Assembly (NCBI GenBank): GCA_963717125.1
Contig: CAVQVG010000015.1
Span: 620,001 to 684,000 of the forward strand
Length of the DNA: 64,000 bases
Source of the DNA: RYN-230 sp963717125
Lineage (GTDB): Bacteria; Actinomycetota; Actinomycetes; Streptosporangiales; Streptosporangiaceae
Direction of reading: 5' to 3'
Translations under genes and position numbers: made by a program
Part shown: positions 1-8,609 of the stretch, piece by piece
Position numbering within the stretch: position 1 is the stretch's first letter
How the letters are laid out: the number at the start of each line of letters is the position of its first letter
Notes under the pieces: model-generated
The model's database searches: none
What the model was told of the DNA's origin: nothing
The model's input: only the letters and a program-made list of their open reading frames with translations

Positions 1-1
1 G

Positions 2-707
2 CACTTCCGCAACCTTCGGGTGTTCTTCGGCTGGCTGGCGAGCGAGGAAGAACGCTCGAACCCCAATCCCATGGAGCGGATCGAAGGGCCGAAGGTCAGC
101 AAGAAGGCCAAGACGTTCTTCAGCGACGATGAGCTGGCGCGACTTCTCAAGACCTGCCAGGGCTCGTCGTTCGCGGATCGCCGCGATACCGCGCTCATGC
201 GCGTGCTGATCGATACCGGCCTGCGTGTGTCCGGGCTCGCCAACCTGCGCTTCGACCTGGACGACGAGAGCCACAACGACGTGTTCCTCACCCAACGGAG
301 GCTCCGCATCCGCCTCAAGGGTGGCGACGAGACCTGGGTACCGATCGGCAAGAAGGCGGCGAGCCGCCCTGGACCGGTACATCCGCGTACGGGCGCGCCA
401 CGCCCAAGCCTCGTCGCCCTGGCTATGGCTCGGCGTCCAAGGGCACAACACCGCGCACATGACCGACTCAGGCATCCGCGACATGGTTGGCCGACGCGGC
501 GAGCAAGCCGGAATTCAGAACGTCCACCCGCACCGCTTCCGTCGCTCGTTCGCAGACAAGTGGCTGGAAGCCGGCGGGTCCACAGACGACCTCATGCACA
601 TAACCGGCTGGAAGACCTACGACATGGTGCGCGAGTACACCGAAGCCCGCGGCATTGCTCGCGCCCACCAGGCCCATGCACGCCTGAGTCCTGGCGACCG
701 AATCTAG
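2..707 (+). pseudogene. Tyrosine recombinase (integrase), 5'-truncated by window edge and frameshifted
   Basis: Reading frame 2 runs from the left edge (HFRNLRVFFGWL, an N-terminal core-binding domain end) through TGLRVSGLANL, which carries the first catalytic Arg, to about base 361. An apparent one-base insertion near 362 moves the rest into frame 3, where ALDRYIRVRARH, the HRFRRSF box (His-x-x-Arg), the GW position and the REYTEA nucleophile Tyr follow, ending at 707. All C-terminal catalytic residues are present, so the fold was complete before the shift. The usual Glu after LRVS is Gly. This family integrates phages and AICEs at tRNA genes. Either the gene is dead or the base is an assembly error; the family call is firm, the state is not. 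Confidence 0.85.
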
Positions 708-720
708 CTAAATCACCCGA

Positions 721-749
721 GCGGCCCCTGCGCTCCACCCTGCGGGCCG
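721..749 (+). terminator. Hairpin terminator behind the integrase
   Basis: The arms GCGGCCC and GGGCCGT enclose about 15 nt and are followed by a short T run. The hairpin lies 14 nt after the integrase stop and between it and the convergent restriction gene, as expected of an intrinsic terminator. Confidence 0.5.
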
Positions 750-946
750 TTTCGCGTGCCGATCCCTCTTTGCAATCGCCATGATCGGTAGAGTAAACCG
801 GGCTGGGGCGGGTGGTCAGTCCCAGCCAATCCACTCCGCAAATCGTACGCTTCGGCGTAGACGATCATCCCAGATTCGGAGCGACTCACCGGAGGCATCT
901 TGCTTCGGCTTCTCAGTCCGACCTCATCCATCGAGCGCTGGTGCGC

Positions 947-3925
947 CTAACCGAGACTCTCGCCACCTGCGCAATTAGCCGGCAAGAAGTCGTCGGATGG
1001 ATGATCTCCTGATTGCCAGGAGGAAGCCACCTCCAACTCCGCACTCAGCTGCAACTCCGCCGCCGTACGGCGTGCTTCAAGCGATCGAGTGAAGGTTTCG
1101 GCGAGTTCCTGTTGCACGGTCAGTGGCGGCAACGGCGGAATCGGAAGGTCCAGAAGTTGATCGGCGCTTTCGAGTCGCGTTCTCTTGCTCGTACCCGTGA
1201 TCATGCCTTCGAGAAGCTCCCGAGCCGCAGGAGTCCGAATAAGAAGTTGAAGATAAACCGCCGATGCAACCGAAGGATCTTTCACGCGGTAGGCATACAT
1301 CTCCTCGCTCATTACCGTGCCGTCCACGTCGGACCCGGCCACAGCAATTGCCCCATAGACAAGGTCGATGCCAGACACGACCAGGTCGCCTTCCCTCACA
1401 ACCCACAGGTCTCTTGGCCAGTAATTGACGCTTCGCATCCCTTTGGATCTGACGACCCCCGTCAGGCGGTTGATCTCCGCGAACTCATACTCGCTACGAC
1501 GAGTTGGACTCGGAGACCGAGATATTGCCCGCGTGAGATATTCTCTCAACCGCGGTGGTTCACCGAAACGTTCCTGCAGTTGACCCTTCCTAAATGAATA
1601 TCGCGCACCAAAGAAATCCAGCCGTGAATAGGTGCCCTCGGCGGTGGGCATGGCAAAGAATGTCTGGCCAAATCCAGGTATTGTCTCGATTGCCGACTGT
1701 GCGGCTTCGACATCCAGTCGCGCACCCTGGTAGTGGCTCAATAGGGCATGGCTGACCTCTTCGAACAGCAGGCGGATTTGGGGCAGATCGTCGCCAACCC
1801 AGTCGCCTTTAGGACCGTACCCTACACGCTCAGCGTGAGCATAGAAGGTCGGCTCGAACTGAACTTTGCCCGGTTCAGGCTTTCGAACCAAAAAAATTAT
1901 CGACGTCTTGGCCTCAGTATGCGCCAAATATTTGAATGCCTTCCGTCCAAGGCTAACAACTGCCTTTACGTAGAAGTGTTCTCGGATAAATCCGCGGGTA
2001 TTGCCGTACTCGGGGGTATTCAAAATTGCCTCATCGACAACTACTGCTGCCCACCCACCACGCCACTCCGGCAAGGCATCCGCATCACGGATAGGTCGAA
2101 GATAATCAGCTATCGCCCCCAAGAACAGCGCTCCGCCCTTCATAGCCTTGTTAACAGGCTCGCGCGTTATGTCTTGGGTTGCAAGCTTAGCACGTAGTCC
2201 TACCACCCTTTGCGCGAAATATCGCCGTCTTGCCCGCACCCGGGGTAGCCGCGTAAGGGCTTCACCGTCAGGTAGTCTTGACTCCAGGTTCTCGATTTCT
2301 TCTTCTATCTCCTCAAGAGTCTTTTCAGCTCGATGCAGTTGCTGTTCTTCCACGACTCGCATAGGAATGACACCTAGTCTGTCCAGTAGGACAGTGGGAT
2401 CTGTCTCATCACCGCTTTTCGTGAGCGCCAGCCAGTTTTCCCTAGCCACCACATGGCTTGTTTCGCCGAGTGGTGGATTAGTAAGCACCACATCCACTTG
2501 CCCAGATAGACCGGCAGGAAACTGATCGCCCCACTTGCGGTCACCTAGGACGAGTCCATTTGCCTCGCGGATATTCGTCTTACCATCGCCATGGATATAC
2601 ATGTTCATCTTTGCGATGGTCGCCACCCAGCTCCCGATGTCTGTACCCAGCAGACGCCGTGTCCGGATGGCCAACTCCGCGTCAGATTGGGGCTCGCCGC
2701 CTTCACGAGCAACCTTGAGCATTCTGCTCATGGCCTGAATCAGGAACCGTCCCGTTCCAACGGCTGGATCCAGCACGATATCCCGTGATTTTAGAGGAAC
2801 CATGTCTGCGCAGAAATCAACTACGGGTTGCGGTGTAAAGAACTGACCGATCCTGGTATCCTTCTCCCCGCGGCGCGCCAATGTCTCAAAGACCGCACCC
2901 AGAATGTCTACACGTCCCGCCTCGAAGTTGTAATCATCAAAGACCGGTAGCAACTCACGAACAACGAAATTGTCTCTGACTCTCTCGTGAAGAGTGTGCT
3001 TTCGACCATTTATATCCCGGAGGAGCGAGGCGGCCTTCAGATCGCGATCCTCGGCTATCTCATGGAGTAGCGCTTCCGTCATGCGCTGCTCATAGCGATT
3101 CTTGACTGTGTCGGGCTGCTCGGATTGCCAGCGTTCAAAACCTTCTTCAGTAAAGCGATTCGGGAGTGATCGTAGGCGCTGACGTCGATCTTCGTAGAGC
3201 CGCATGAATGTTAGATAGACGAGAACTCGATTGGCATCATCGCCCACCACACCCCGATCACGGAGCTGGTCTTCTATTTGCTCAAGCTGATTCCTGAGCC
3301 GCTTCTCTCGTTCGGCCGCAAATTCGTCAGCCTCTTGCTGCAACTCATCTTCAAGTGCATGATCCTCGGGGAAGATTGTCCGTTGGACCAGCAGCCTTGC
3401 GAGTGAATCGTCACCGGCCTCGTCCCAGCGCGCGAGCAGATCGCCCAGACGAGCGGCAGGATAAAGATCGGAAGGAGCGTCAGAGAGCTTAGAAACTATT
3501 ATCTCTGTCGCCTCAAAGTCGAGTGCGACAATTCTACCCTTCTTGCTATCGCGGACACGGCTGCGGTTCCATAGGTCCCGGAAGTTTGATGAGAGGCGAG
3601 CAGACGTCGCCGGAGAAACGTATAGGAGCCCGTAATCATCGTATCTGCCCGCCTTGATGGCCTTAGCTAGATGATCGGTAACGGCAATGAATTCTCCATC
3701 GGCTGAGCTGGACTTTCGTTTTGTCACCTCAACCAGGATTAGGCGACGATTGGGACGATCCTGGATCTCAATGTCAGCCTTTCCTCCAGGTGCATGGCGA
3801 CCGCCGCTATTGGAGCCGTTGTGAATTACCACACATCCGCGTCCCTCCAGTGCACGCCGGAGATCAGCGGCTAGAGCCTGCTCAAGCTCAGTAGAGGGAT
3901 CAAGATCATCATACTTGCTGGCCAT
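947..3925 (-). CDS. Single-chain restriction-modification protein: N-terminal nuclease-like region, N6-adenine methyltransferase, C-terminal target recognition domain
   Basis: The protein is about 992 aa. An N-terminal region (residues 45-75) has GGKADIEI followed by LILVEVTK, which resembles a PD-(D/E)XK nuclease core, although the spacing is E-x2-K rather than ExK. A helical linker follows. Next comes an HsdM-like N6-adenine methyltransferase with GQFFTPQPVVDF (about residue 360), DPAVGTGRF (SAM motif I, about 386) and TNPPL (catalytic motif IV, about 483-486). The C-terminus has one HsdS-like recognition half ending in PIPPLPPLTVQQELA. This is the layout of type IIG / type I-like fused enzymes that cut and methylate DNA; no separate HsdR or HsdS gene is nearby. 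The ATG at 3925 has AGAGG 8 nt upstream; an in-frame ATG at 3967 lacks a ribosome site. Base composition is visibly poorer in GC than all neighbours, which suggests recent transfer. Confidence 0.85.
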   Translation of the reverse strand: MASKYDDLDPSTELEQALAADLRRALEGRGCVVIHNGSNSGGRHAPGGKADIEIQDRPNRRLILVEVTKRKSSSADGEFIAVTDHLAKAIKAGRYDDYGLLYVSPATSARLSSNFRDLWNRSRVRDSKKGRIVALDFEATEIIVSKLSDAPSDLYPAARLGDLLARWDEAGDDSLARLLVQRTIFPEDHALEDELQQEADEFAAEREKRLRNQLEQIEDQLRDRGVVGDDANRVLVYLTFMRLYEDRRQRLRSLPNRFTEEGFERWQSEQPDTVKNRYEQRMTEALLHEIAEDRDLKAASLLRDINGRKHTLHERVRDNFVVRELLPVFDDYNFEAGRVDILGAVFETLARRGEKDTRIGQFFTPQPVVDFCADMVPLKSRDIVLDPAVGTGRFLIQAMSRMLKVAREGGEPQSDAELAIRTRRLLGTDIGSWVATIAKMNMYIHGDGKTNIREANGLVLGDRKWGDQFPAGLSGQVDVVLTNPPLGETSHVVARENWLALTKSGDETDPTVLLDRLGVIPMRVVEEQQLHRAEKTLEEIEEEIENLESRLPDGEALTRLPRVRARRRYFAQRVVGLRAKLATQDITREPVNKAMKGGALFLGAIADYLRPIRDADALPEWRGGWAAVVVDEAILNTPEYGNTRGFIREHFYVKAVVSLGRKAFKYLAHTEAKTSIIFLVRKPEPGKVQFEPTFYAHAERVGYGPKGDWVGDDLPQIRLLFEEVSHALLSHYQGARLDVEAAQSAIETIPGFGQTFFAMPTAEGTYSRLDFFGARYSFRKGQLQERFGEPPRLREYLTRAISRSPSPTRRSEYEFAEINRLTGVVRSKGMRSVNYWPRDLWVVREGDLVVSGIDLVYGAIAVAGSDVDGTVMSEEMYAYRVKDPSVASAVYLQLLIRTPAARELLEGMITGTSKRTRLESADQLLDLPIPPLPPLTVQQELAETFTRSLEARRTAAELQLSAELEVASSWQSGDHPSDDFLPANCAGGESLG

Positions 3926-4006
3926 AAGAGAGAACCTCTTCTTTAGCTCGCATGATGTCAAGTACATTTAGGGTGATTCGTCCAGGAGATTGGCTCCTCT
4001 TGACAG

Positions 4007-4021
4007 CACAGACTATCTGTG
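4007..4021. promoter_or_regulatory. Inverted repeat between the RM gene and the small-gene cluster
   Basis: CACAGA-CTA-TCTGTG is a perfect 6+3+6 inverted repeat about 80 nt upstream of the restriction-modification start. It could be an operator for that gene. No controller (C) protein was recognised next to it, so the function is inferred from position only. Confidence 0.3.
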
Positions 4022-4093
4022 ACTGCCGACAGCCAGCTTGTCTCTGTGCTCGTCTGCGTACTGTCTGACAAGCATGGGCAGCAGGGCAACGCC

Positions 4094-4291
4094 TTAGGCA
4101 AGCACCGGACACGCCTGGTAGTCGATGTCCATCTCACTGCGTAGATCGTCTGCCCTCACGCGTCGGCAGATCGCCGCGTTGTCGCGTCGGCATGCGCAGT
4201 ACAGGCCAGCCTGAAACCAGATCACGTAGGCATGGCCCCACTCGCGGCGAAGTAACGCCAGGTTCTCGGACACCGCCGCATCATCGGTCAC
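4094..4291 (-). CDS. Small hypothetical protein (65 aa)
   Basis: This is the third gene of a tight minus-strand cluster (4774 to 4094). It starts inside the stop of the gene before it (ATGA overlap at 4288-4291). The sequence begins MTDDAAVSENLALLRREWG and has two Cys in GLYCACRRD and another Cys six residues on; no family was recognised. Translational coupling and conserved-looking composition argue that it is real. Such short proteins are frequent cargo next to GntR and XRE regulators in actinobacterial mobile DNA. Confidence 0.6.
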   Translation of the reverse strand: MTDDAAVSENLALLRREWGHAYVIWFQAGLYCACRRDNAAICRRVRADDLRSEMDIDYQACPVLA

Positions 4292-4572
4292 GACGCACCA
4301 CCAGCCGGGTCGGTGGGAATCTGGTGCATCTTGGCACGGCGTCGGGGCACCCTTCGGGGAAGCAGTCCGTGCGCGCGCTTGCGGCGGACGATCAGCGCAC
4401 GCAGGATGGCCGCACCCTGGCTGGCGTCCTCCGCGATACGGTCGAGGATCTTCGCCTGCTGCTCGATCTCCTCATCCGTGCTGAGGCCAGTCAGGCCGTT
4501 AGCTACCCCAGACAAGTCCGTGGCGACGCTGTGCAGCGAGGCGGTCAGATTGACCGTGGTCTCATCGTCCAT
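4288..4572 (-). CDS. Small hypothetical protein (94 aa), helical N-terminus, basic C-terminus
   Basis: This is the middle gene of the 4774-4094 cluster and overlaps both neighbours (11 bp and 4 bp). The first 60 residues look like an amphipathic helical hairpin (LHSVATDLSGVANGL, then EEIEQQAKILDRIAEDA). The tail is strongly basic (RRKRAHGLLPRRVPRRR), which could bind nucleic acid. No known domain was recognised. Confidence 0.65.
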   Translation of the reverse strand: MDDETTVNLTASLHSVATDLSGVANGLTGLSTDEEIEQQAKILDRIAEDASQGAAILRALIVRRKRAHGLLPRRVPRRRAKMHQIPTDPAGGAS

Positions 4573-4774
4573 GGACAGCCGTCCAGCAGCGGATTTCCTC
4601 GCGCAGGGTCACCGGGTCCACTCCGCGCACGAGGACTAGAGGAGCGCTGCCACGGAGGCTGGCGAACAACGTGCCGTTGATCCCCGGGGCGTAGCAATGC
4701 CAGTCAGGGAACTCTTGGCGCACGTCGTCAAGCGTCAGCTCGGGGTGGCTGTCGTTCACTCCGATGTCGGGCAT
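4562..4774 (-). CDS. Small hypothetical protein (70 aa)
   Basis: This is the first gene of the three-gene cluster. The ATG at 4774 has GAGGGGG about 8 nt upstream, the best ribosome site of the cluster. The protein reads MPDIGVNDSHPELTLDDV..., with a compact alpha/beta look (FPDWHCYAPGINGTLFASL, then REEIRCWTAVHGR). Proteins of this kind occur widely in actinomycetes without an assigned role. It is divergent from the GntR gene at 4965, which may control it. Confidence 0.65.
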   Translation of the reverse strand: MPDIGVNDSHPELTLDDVRQEFPDWHCYAPGINGTLFASLRGSAPLVLVRGVDPVTLREEIRCWTAVHGR

Positions 4775-4792
4775 GCTCGTACCCCCTCAAGA

Positions 4793-4854
4793 CCCCCGGC
4801 AGGGCCGTGGGAACGAGTACCACTCCTCCATGGCACTGCCGACCCTGCCGGGGG
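4793..4854. repeat. Long inverted repeat in the divergent intergenic region
   Basis: The arms CCCCCGGCAGGG (4793-4804) and CCCTGCCGGGGG (4843-4854) are perfect 12-bp complements with a 38-nt loop. On the minus strand the hairpin falls in the leader of the 4774 gene, just before its ribosome site, so it could act as an attenuator or a protein-binding site. It is unlikely to be a terminator for a gene on its right, as none converges there. Confidence 0.45.
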
Positions 4855-4964
4855 AGCCTCTTGCTGCCTCGCTTGGGTCATGTCGTTGGCAACCTATCGC
4901 CCAATGTTGGTCTACGTCTACCTACGAAGGCCATGATCGGCCGTTGTTGCTGGTCAGCTAGCTT

Positions 4965-5231
4965 GTGATCATGGACGTGCCCGAGATCAACCGGCGCGGC
5001 GCTGTGCCGCCACACCGGCAGATCGCGGCGTGGCTGCGCACCCGGATCGAAGCGGGCGAGTTCCGGCCGGGCGAGGACCCACTACCGTCCGAAAAAGATC
5101 TTGTGGATCTGTTCGGTGTTGCCCGCGATACGGCACGGCGGGCCTTCCAAGTGCTCCGAGATGAGGGGCTAGTCGTGACAATCCCGCACCGCGGAACCTA
5201 CGTGGTCCCGGAAGATGAGCGACCTGCCTGA
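4965..5231 (+). CDS. GntR-family transcriptional regulator, DNA-binding domain only (88 aa)
   Basis: The whole protein is a winged-helix GntR domain: PPHRQIAAWLRTRIEAGEF, DPLPSEKDLVDLFGVARDTA (recognition helix), RRAFQVLRDEGLVVTIPHRG wing. It has no ligand-binding domain and is only 88 aa, like the short GntR regulators (KorSA type) that control replication and transfer genes of actinomycete integrative elements. Starts at GTG 4965 and ATG 4971 are both possible; neither has a clear ribosome site, so leaderless translation is possible. It is the best candidate to bind the palindromes at 8173-8207. Confidence 0.85.
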   Translation: MIMDVPEINRRGAVPPHRQIAAWLRTRIEAGEFRPGEDPLPSEKDLVDLFGVARDTARRAFQVLRDEGLVVTIPHRGTYVVPEDERPA

Positions 5232-5394
5232 ACGCCACCGTTTGGTATGCGGATCATGCTTCATCCTGCTCTGTGCCGAAACGGGGCACATGATCCCTTC
5301 CCTGCGAGTGTGACCGCTTTCTCACTTCCTGTGATTGAATACTGGGACACAAACCTGACTCACGGCGAGCAACCAAGGGAACGGGAAGCGCGCC

Positions 5395-6858
5395 ATGGCT
5401 TTGGGTGTCCCCTCCGACGTGCGCGATGTCGTTCTGCGGGTCTGCGCGCGCCCCGACGTGCTGGACGCCTGCCGTCACCGTGATCTAGGAACTGTTATCG
5501 AGATCCTTGGCGCGCACGGCGTGACACAGGGCAAGATCGCCGGCCTGACCGGCATCGGCCAGGGTCGGCTGAGCGAATACATGACCCATAAGCGCGCGCC
5601 GCGCGCCTCTTCTACGTTCATGACGTTCGCTGACGGCCTGGGCATGCCATCGGCCGCCCGAGAAGCGCTCGGCCTGGCTCCCGATGAGTCGCGCTCCGAA
5701 AGCCTTGGTGGGCAACTGCGGGACGCGCCGGTTACTGACGTGGGCTTGGTCTACCCGGGTACGCCGGCCGAGGCCGTGGGGAACCTTACCTGGCTGTGGC
5801 GTGCCGATCTCAGCAACGTGACCGCGCTGCGCGGTGAGATTGAGCCCGGCGCATGGAACGATGCCTCGCTGCGCTGGTTAGTTGGTCCGGGCAGCCAGAT
5901 CCGTAGCGACACGGCGGGTGGGGTCGGCATCGGCCTGGCCGACGTAGACCGGTTCCGCGCGACCGTAGACGTGTTCGTGCAGCTTGATAACCGGTTCGGC
6001 GGTGGGCACGCGCGGACGGCTCTCATTCAGTACCTCAGCACCGACGCTGAGCGGCTGCTGCATGGCCGCTACTCGGAGGCAGTTGGCCAGGTGCTGTTTT
6101 CGGCGACGGCCGAGGCGACCCTTCTCGCGGCGTGGATGAGTTATGACAGCACGCCGGGCAGTGCGCTTGCTCAGCGGTATTTCACTCAGGCGCTCGCCCT
6201 AGCGCAGGCCGGGAGTGACCGGCTGCTCGGTGCGAGCGTGCTTGACGCAATGAGCCATCAGGCCACGTATACGGGCCGTTTTGGAGAGGCGGCCAACCTC
6301 GCCCGTGCCGCTGCGGCGGGCACGCAAGGAGTAGCTACCGCTACGCTCGCTTCGCACTTTCACACGATGGAGGCGCGCGCTCTCGCCCGGCTGGGCGATG
6401 CAAAAGGGTGTGACCGAGCGCTGGCTGACGCCGTGCGGGAATTCGAGCGGCGCAAACCAGAAGATGACCCCGAGTGGATTCGGTATTTCGACGAGGCCGA
6501 ACTGTCGGCCGAGTTCGGTCACTGCCTGCGGGATCTTGGCCGACCCACTGACGCCGCTCAGTACGCAAGCCAAAGCCTTGTGGTGGTTGATGAAACGACG
6601 TTCGGACGGAGTGACTTCTTCATCACGATGGTGCTGGCTGACGCACACCTGGCGGCAGGTGAGCTTGAACGGGCATGCGCCGTGGCACTCAAGGCAATCA
6701 CGGCAGGCGAGCAGATACGTTCGGCCCGCTGTGTCAGTTATCTTCGTGAGTTCCGTCAGGGACTGGCCGCAGCTGGCAACAGCCGCGCAACGGCTGAGTT
6801 TTATGAGCAGGCCGCTAGCTCGCGTTTGTGGCGTATCGCTTCGCGAGGCGCTTCCTAG
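5395..6858 (+). CDS. XRE-family regulator with C-terminal TPR-like repeats (487 aa)
   Basis: After a short N-terminal segment, residues 33-62 form a lambda-repressor-type helix-turn-helix (VTQGKIAGLTGIGQGRLSEY). The rest is alpha-helical with repeated TPR-like pairs rich in Ala and Leu (for example EATLLAAWMSYDSTPGSALA and QYASQSLVVVDETT). This architecture is common in actinomycete regulators, often beside small-molecule kinases or mobile elements, and may sense peptides or partner proteins through the TPR part. The ATG at 5395 follows GGGAAGCG. It ends 2 bp into the convergent kinase gene. Confidence 0.85.
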   Translation: MALGVPSDVRDVVLRVCARPDVLDACRHRDLGTVIEILGAHGVTQGKIAGLTGIGQGRLSEYMTHKRAPRASSTFMTFADGLGMPSAAREALGLAPDESRSESLGGQLRDAPVTDVGLVYPGTPAEAVGNLTWLWRADLSNVTALRGEIEPGAWNDASLRWLVGPGSQIRSDTAGGVGIGLADVDRFRATVDVFVQLDNRFGGGHARTALIQYLSTDAERLLHGRYSEAVGQVLFSATAEATLLAAWMSYDSTPGSALAQRYFTQALALAQAGSDRLLGASVLDAMSHQATYTGRFGEAANLARAAAAGTQGVATATLASHFHTMEARALARLGDAKGCDRALADAVREFERRKPEDDPEWIRYFDEAELSAEFGHCLRDLGRPTDAAQYASQSLVVVDETTFGRSDFFITMVLADAHLAAGELERACAVALKAITAGEQIRSARCVSYLREFRQGLAAAGNSRATAEFYEQAASSRLWRIASRGAS

Positions 6859-7748
6859 TAAGGTTCCCAATCCTTACGGCTCGCGCCCGTGCGGAGTGCT
6901 GCGATTCGCTTGGCCGCCTCGGCCGCGACGCGCTGGCTTTCTCCCGCTCCCTGAATGACCCAGGTGACCATCAGGAACTCACGGACCGCACGCATTGTCG
7001 GATAGCCGGGCCACTGCATGATATCGAAGCCATACACACGCACGAACGTCTCGTACTCATCGCACGTGTGCCACCCAAAGCTGTCATAGTAGATCGCCGT
7101 CAGGGCAAGGTCCCATTCCCTGGGGCCGGTCGCGAACCCGTCAAGGTCTATGACAACTGGATGGCCGTGACTGTCATGCAGCACGTTTCCAACGTTCGCG
7201 TCTCCATGAATGACTCCCTGCGGCAGCACAAACTCAAGACCCGCGTATCTCTGCTGCAATGTGGCTAGCTGCTCAGCAAGGAAAGTCTGGTCACCAACGC
7301 TTAGCCAGTCGTTAGTGGCTATCCGTCTAGCAGCGCTATCAAAGGGAGCGAGTGCCGGGAGATGCAGATCTCCGGGGGCATCGAGGCTATGCAGCTCGGC
7401 CAGGACCTCCGCGACCTCGGCGACGGTCGCGTATTGCTCTCCGTCCTCTGATACCGCCTGCCAGAACGTGATCGCGTGTCCGCCGATCTCAGCCTGCTGG
7501 CCAACGTCTATCGCGCGGACGGCTGGATAACCAACACTCTCCAGCCACCGTGCGACAGCCACCGTGCGGCGTGCCCGGTCAAGATCGGCGGTACTACGCG
7601 AGATCCGCACGACTACCGGGGCGGCCAGGTGGTAGACGGCATTGGAGCCGATGCGCATGAGACGCGCGCCAGCCGCGTTGAGTCCAGCGCTGCGGCACGC
7701 CTGTTCGAGGAGGGCATGAGCGCGCGCCTCGTCCAGTTCCTGGCCCAC
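6855..7748 (-). CDS. Aminoglycoside phosphotransferase-like kinase
   Basis: The protein has an APH/choline-kinase fold signature: HGDANVGNV (catalytic loop with Asp and Mg-binding Asn, about residue 181) and VIDLDGFATGPREWDLA (DFG-like metal site). The N-lobe (GSNAVYHLAAPVVVRISRS) has no standard Lys. The substrate is unknown: it could be an aminoglycoside, a nucleoside antibiotic or a metabolite. The frame stays open to 7922 but upstream residues are low-complexity Arg/Pro/Gly. The GTG at 7748 fits the family start best although its ribosome site is weak. It is convergent with the XRE gene, with a 4-bp overlap. Confidence 0.8.
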   Translation of the reverse strand: MGQELDEARAHALLEQACRSAGLNAAGARLMRIGSNAVYHLAAPVVVRISRSTADLDRARRTVAVARWLESVGYPAVRAIDVGQQAEIGGHAITFWQAVSEDGEQYATVAEVAEVLAELHSLDAPGDLHLPALAPFDSAARRIATNDWLSVGDQTFLAEQLATLQQRYAGLEFVLPQGVIHGDANVGNVLHDSHGHPVVIDLDGFATGPREWDLALTAIYYDSFGWHTCDEYETFVRVYGFDIMQWPGYPTMRAVREFLMVTWVIQGAGESQRVAAEAAKRIAALRTGASRKDWEPY

Positions 7749-8099
7749 GGATTCAGCCCGCAGGGGCGAGCTGCAGCGCGATGGCCTGCCGCACCCGACA
7801 GGGCGCACGGCCGGGCCGGTGCAGCGTGAACAGCCGGGCGTTGCGCCGCGGGCGTTTCGCTGATCCTGTGTGAGCTGAGCACGTCTCGACGTGCGCAGAC
7901 CTGTTCGCCCATCCCCCCGCACCGGGGACGACTACAGCCATGGCGCGCTTCCCGTTCCCTTGGTTGCTCGCCGGTTGGAAGTTGACACGTTGTCCCCGCT
8001 AGTCAATCACACCGCGAGGCCGCGCGATTGGTAAGAGCGTCCCTGCCCGACTCTCCTTAGCCCAGGTCAAGGCCAACTTTGTGGTCTCATTCGCGCGTG
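7749..8099. other. Intergenic region with no gene seen
   Basis: This stretch holds the leader of the APH-like kinase on its left side and leads to the promoter/operator block on the right. The minus-strand frame of the kinase stays open through 7922, so the kinase could be longer. Otherwise nothing codes convincingly. The part after 7940 is lower in GC than the surroundings. Confidence 0.4.
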
Positions 8100-8115
8100 T
8101 TATCTCACGGTGTAA

Positions 8116-8145
8116 TTGACAGCGGTCCCGCCCTTCTGCTATGTG
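8116..8145 (+). promoter_or_regulatory. Sigma70-like promoter of the transfer gene run
   Basis: TTGACA (8116-8121) is followed after 18 nt by TATGTG (8140-8145). Transcription would begin near 8152 and enter the palindromes at 8173-8207 before the first gene at 8289. A TATCTCAC half-site lies just upstream at 8101-8108, so the promoter is flanked by likely repressor sites. Confidence 0.6.
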
Positions 8146-8172
8146 CAGCTTCCGCCAGATCGATTATCTCGC

Positions 8173-8207
8173 GGTGAGATATCTCACCACGTGAGTGAGA
8201 TATCTCA
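8173..8207. promoter_or_regulatory. Pair of palindromic operators, centres 21 bp apart
   Basis: GGTGAGATATCTCACC (8173-8188) is a perfect 16-bp palindrome. TGAGATATCTCA (8196-8207) repeats its core. The centres are 21 bp apart, two helical turns, so two dimers could bind the same face. Further half-sites TATCTC (8165-8170) and TATCTCAC (8101-8108) share the sequence. The block lies in the predicted leader downstream of the 8116 promoter, a repressor layout. The GntR protein at 4965 or the XRE protein at 5395 are the likely ligands. Confidence 0.7.
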
Positions 8208-8288
8208 GCGCGTTATGGGCTCTCCCTTCCTGGCGACCTAATGTCGCGTCACCAGGTTCCCCAGAACACGGAAGTGGAGTTGGTCTCA

Positions 8289-8606
8289 ATGACGTATGCC
8301 GAAGCTGGCGAGCGTGCCTCTCTGATCGAGGGATTGCGTACTCTGGCCAGATTCCTGGAAGACCATCCGGGCGTTCCGGCTCCCCGCTCGACAAGCGTGC
8401 TGGTCTTCCCCCCTGGCAGCACGGATCGCGAAGTGCAGGCCGAAATTGACGCTATCGCCGCGCTTATCGGATCGGAAGTCCACGACGACACGGCGCATGA
8501 CGGCCACTACACAACATCGCGAGACTTCGGGCCGGTGGAATACCGCGCCGTCGCCATTCCCTGGTGTAACCGGAAGCCCGCACCAACTCAGGGCGAGGAG
8601 GCATAA
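8289..8606 (+). CDS. Hypothetical protein (105 aa), first gene of the transfer run
   Basis: The sequence starts MTYAEAGERASLIEGLRTLA and contains FLEDHPGVPAPRSTSVLVFPPG, a small mixed alpha/beta protein found in many actinomycete mobile elements without known function. The ATG at 8289 has GTGGAG 9 nt upstream and is preferred over the in-frame ATG at 8241. It is 3 bp from the next gene, so co-transcribed. Confidence 0.75.
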   Translation: MTYAEAGERASLIEGLRTLARFLEDHPGVPAPRSTSVLVFPPGSTDREVQAEIDAIAALIGSEVHDDTAHDGHYTTSRDFGPVEYRAVAIPWCNRKPAPTQGEEA

Positions 8607-8609
8607 CAA

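Noticed and set aside
4094..4774. Toxin-antitoxin system
   Set aside because: The small overlapping genes suggested one, but no toxin or antitoxin fold could be recognised in the three proteins.
7749..7922. N-terminal extension of the APH-like kinase
   Set aside because: The frame is open but gives Arg/Pro/Gly/Cys-rich residues unlike the kinase N-lobe, and the family starts near 7748.
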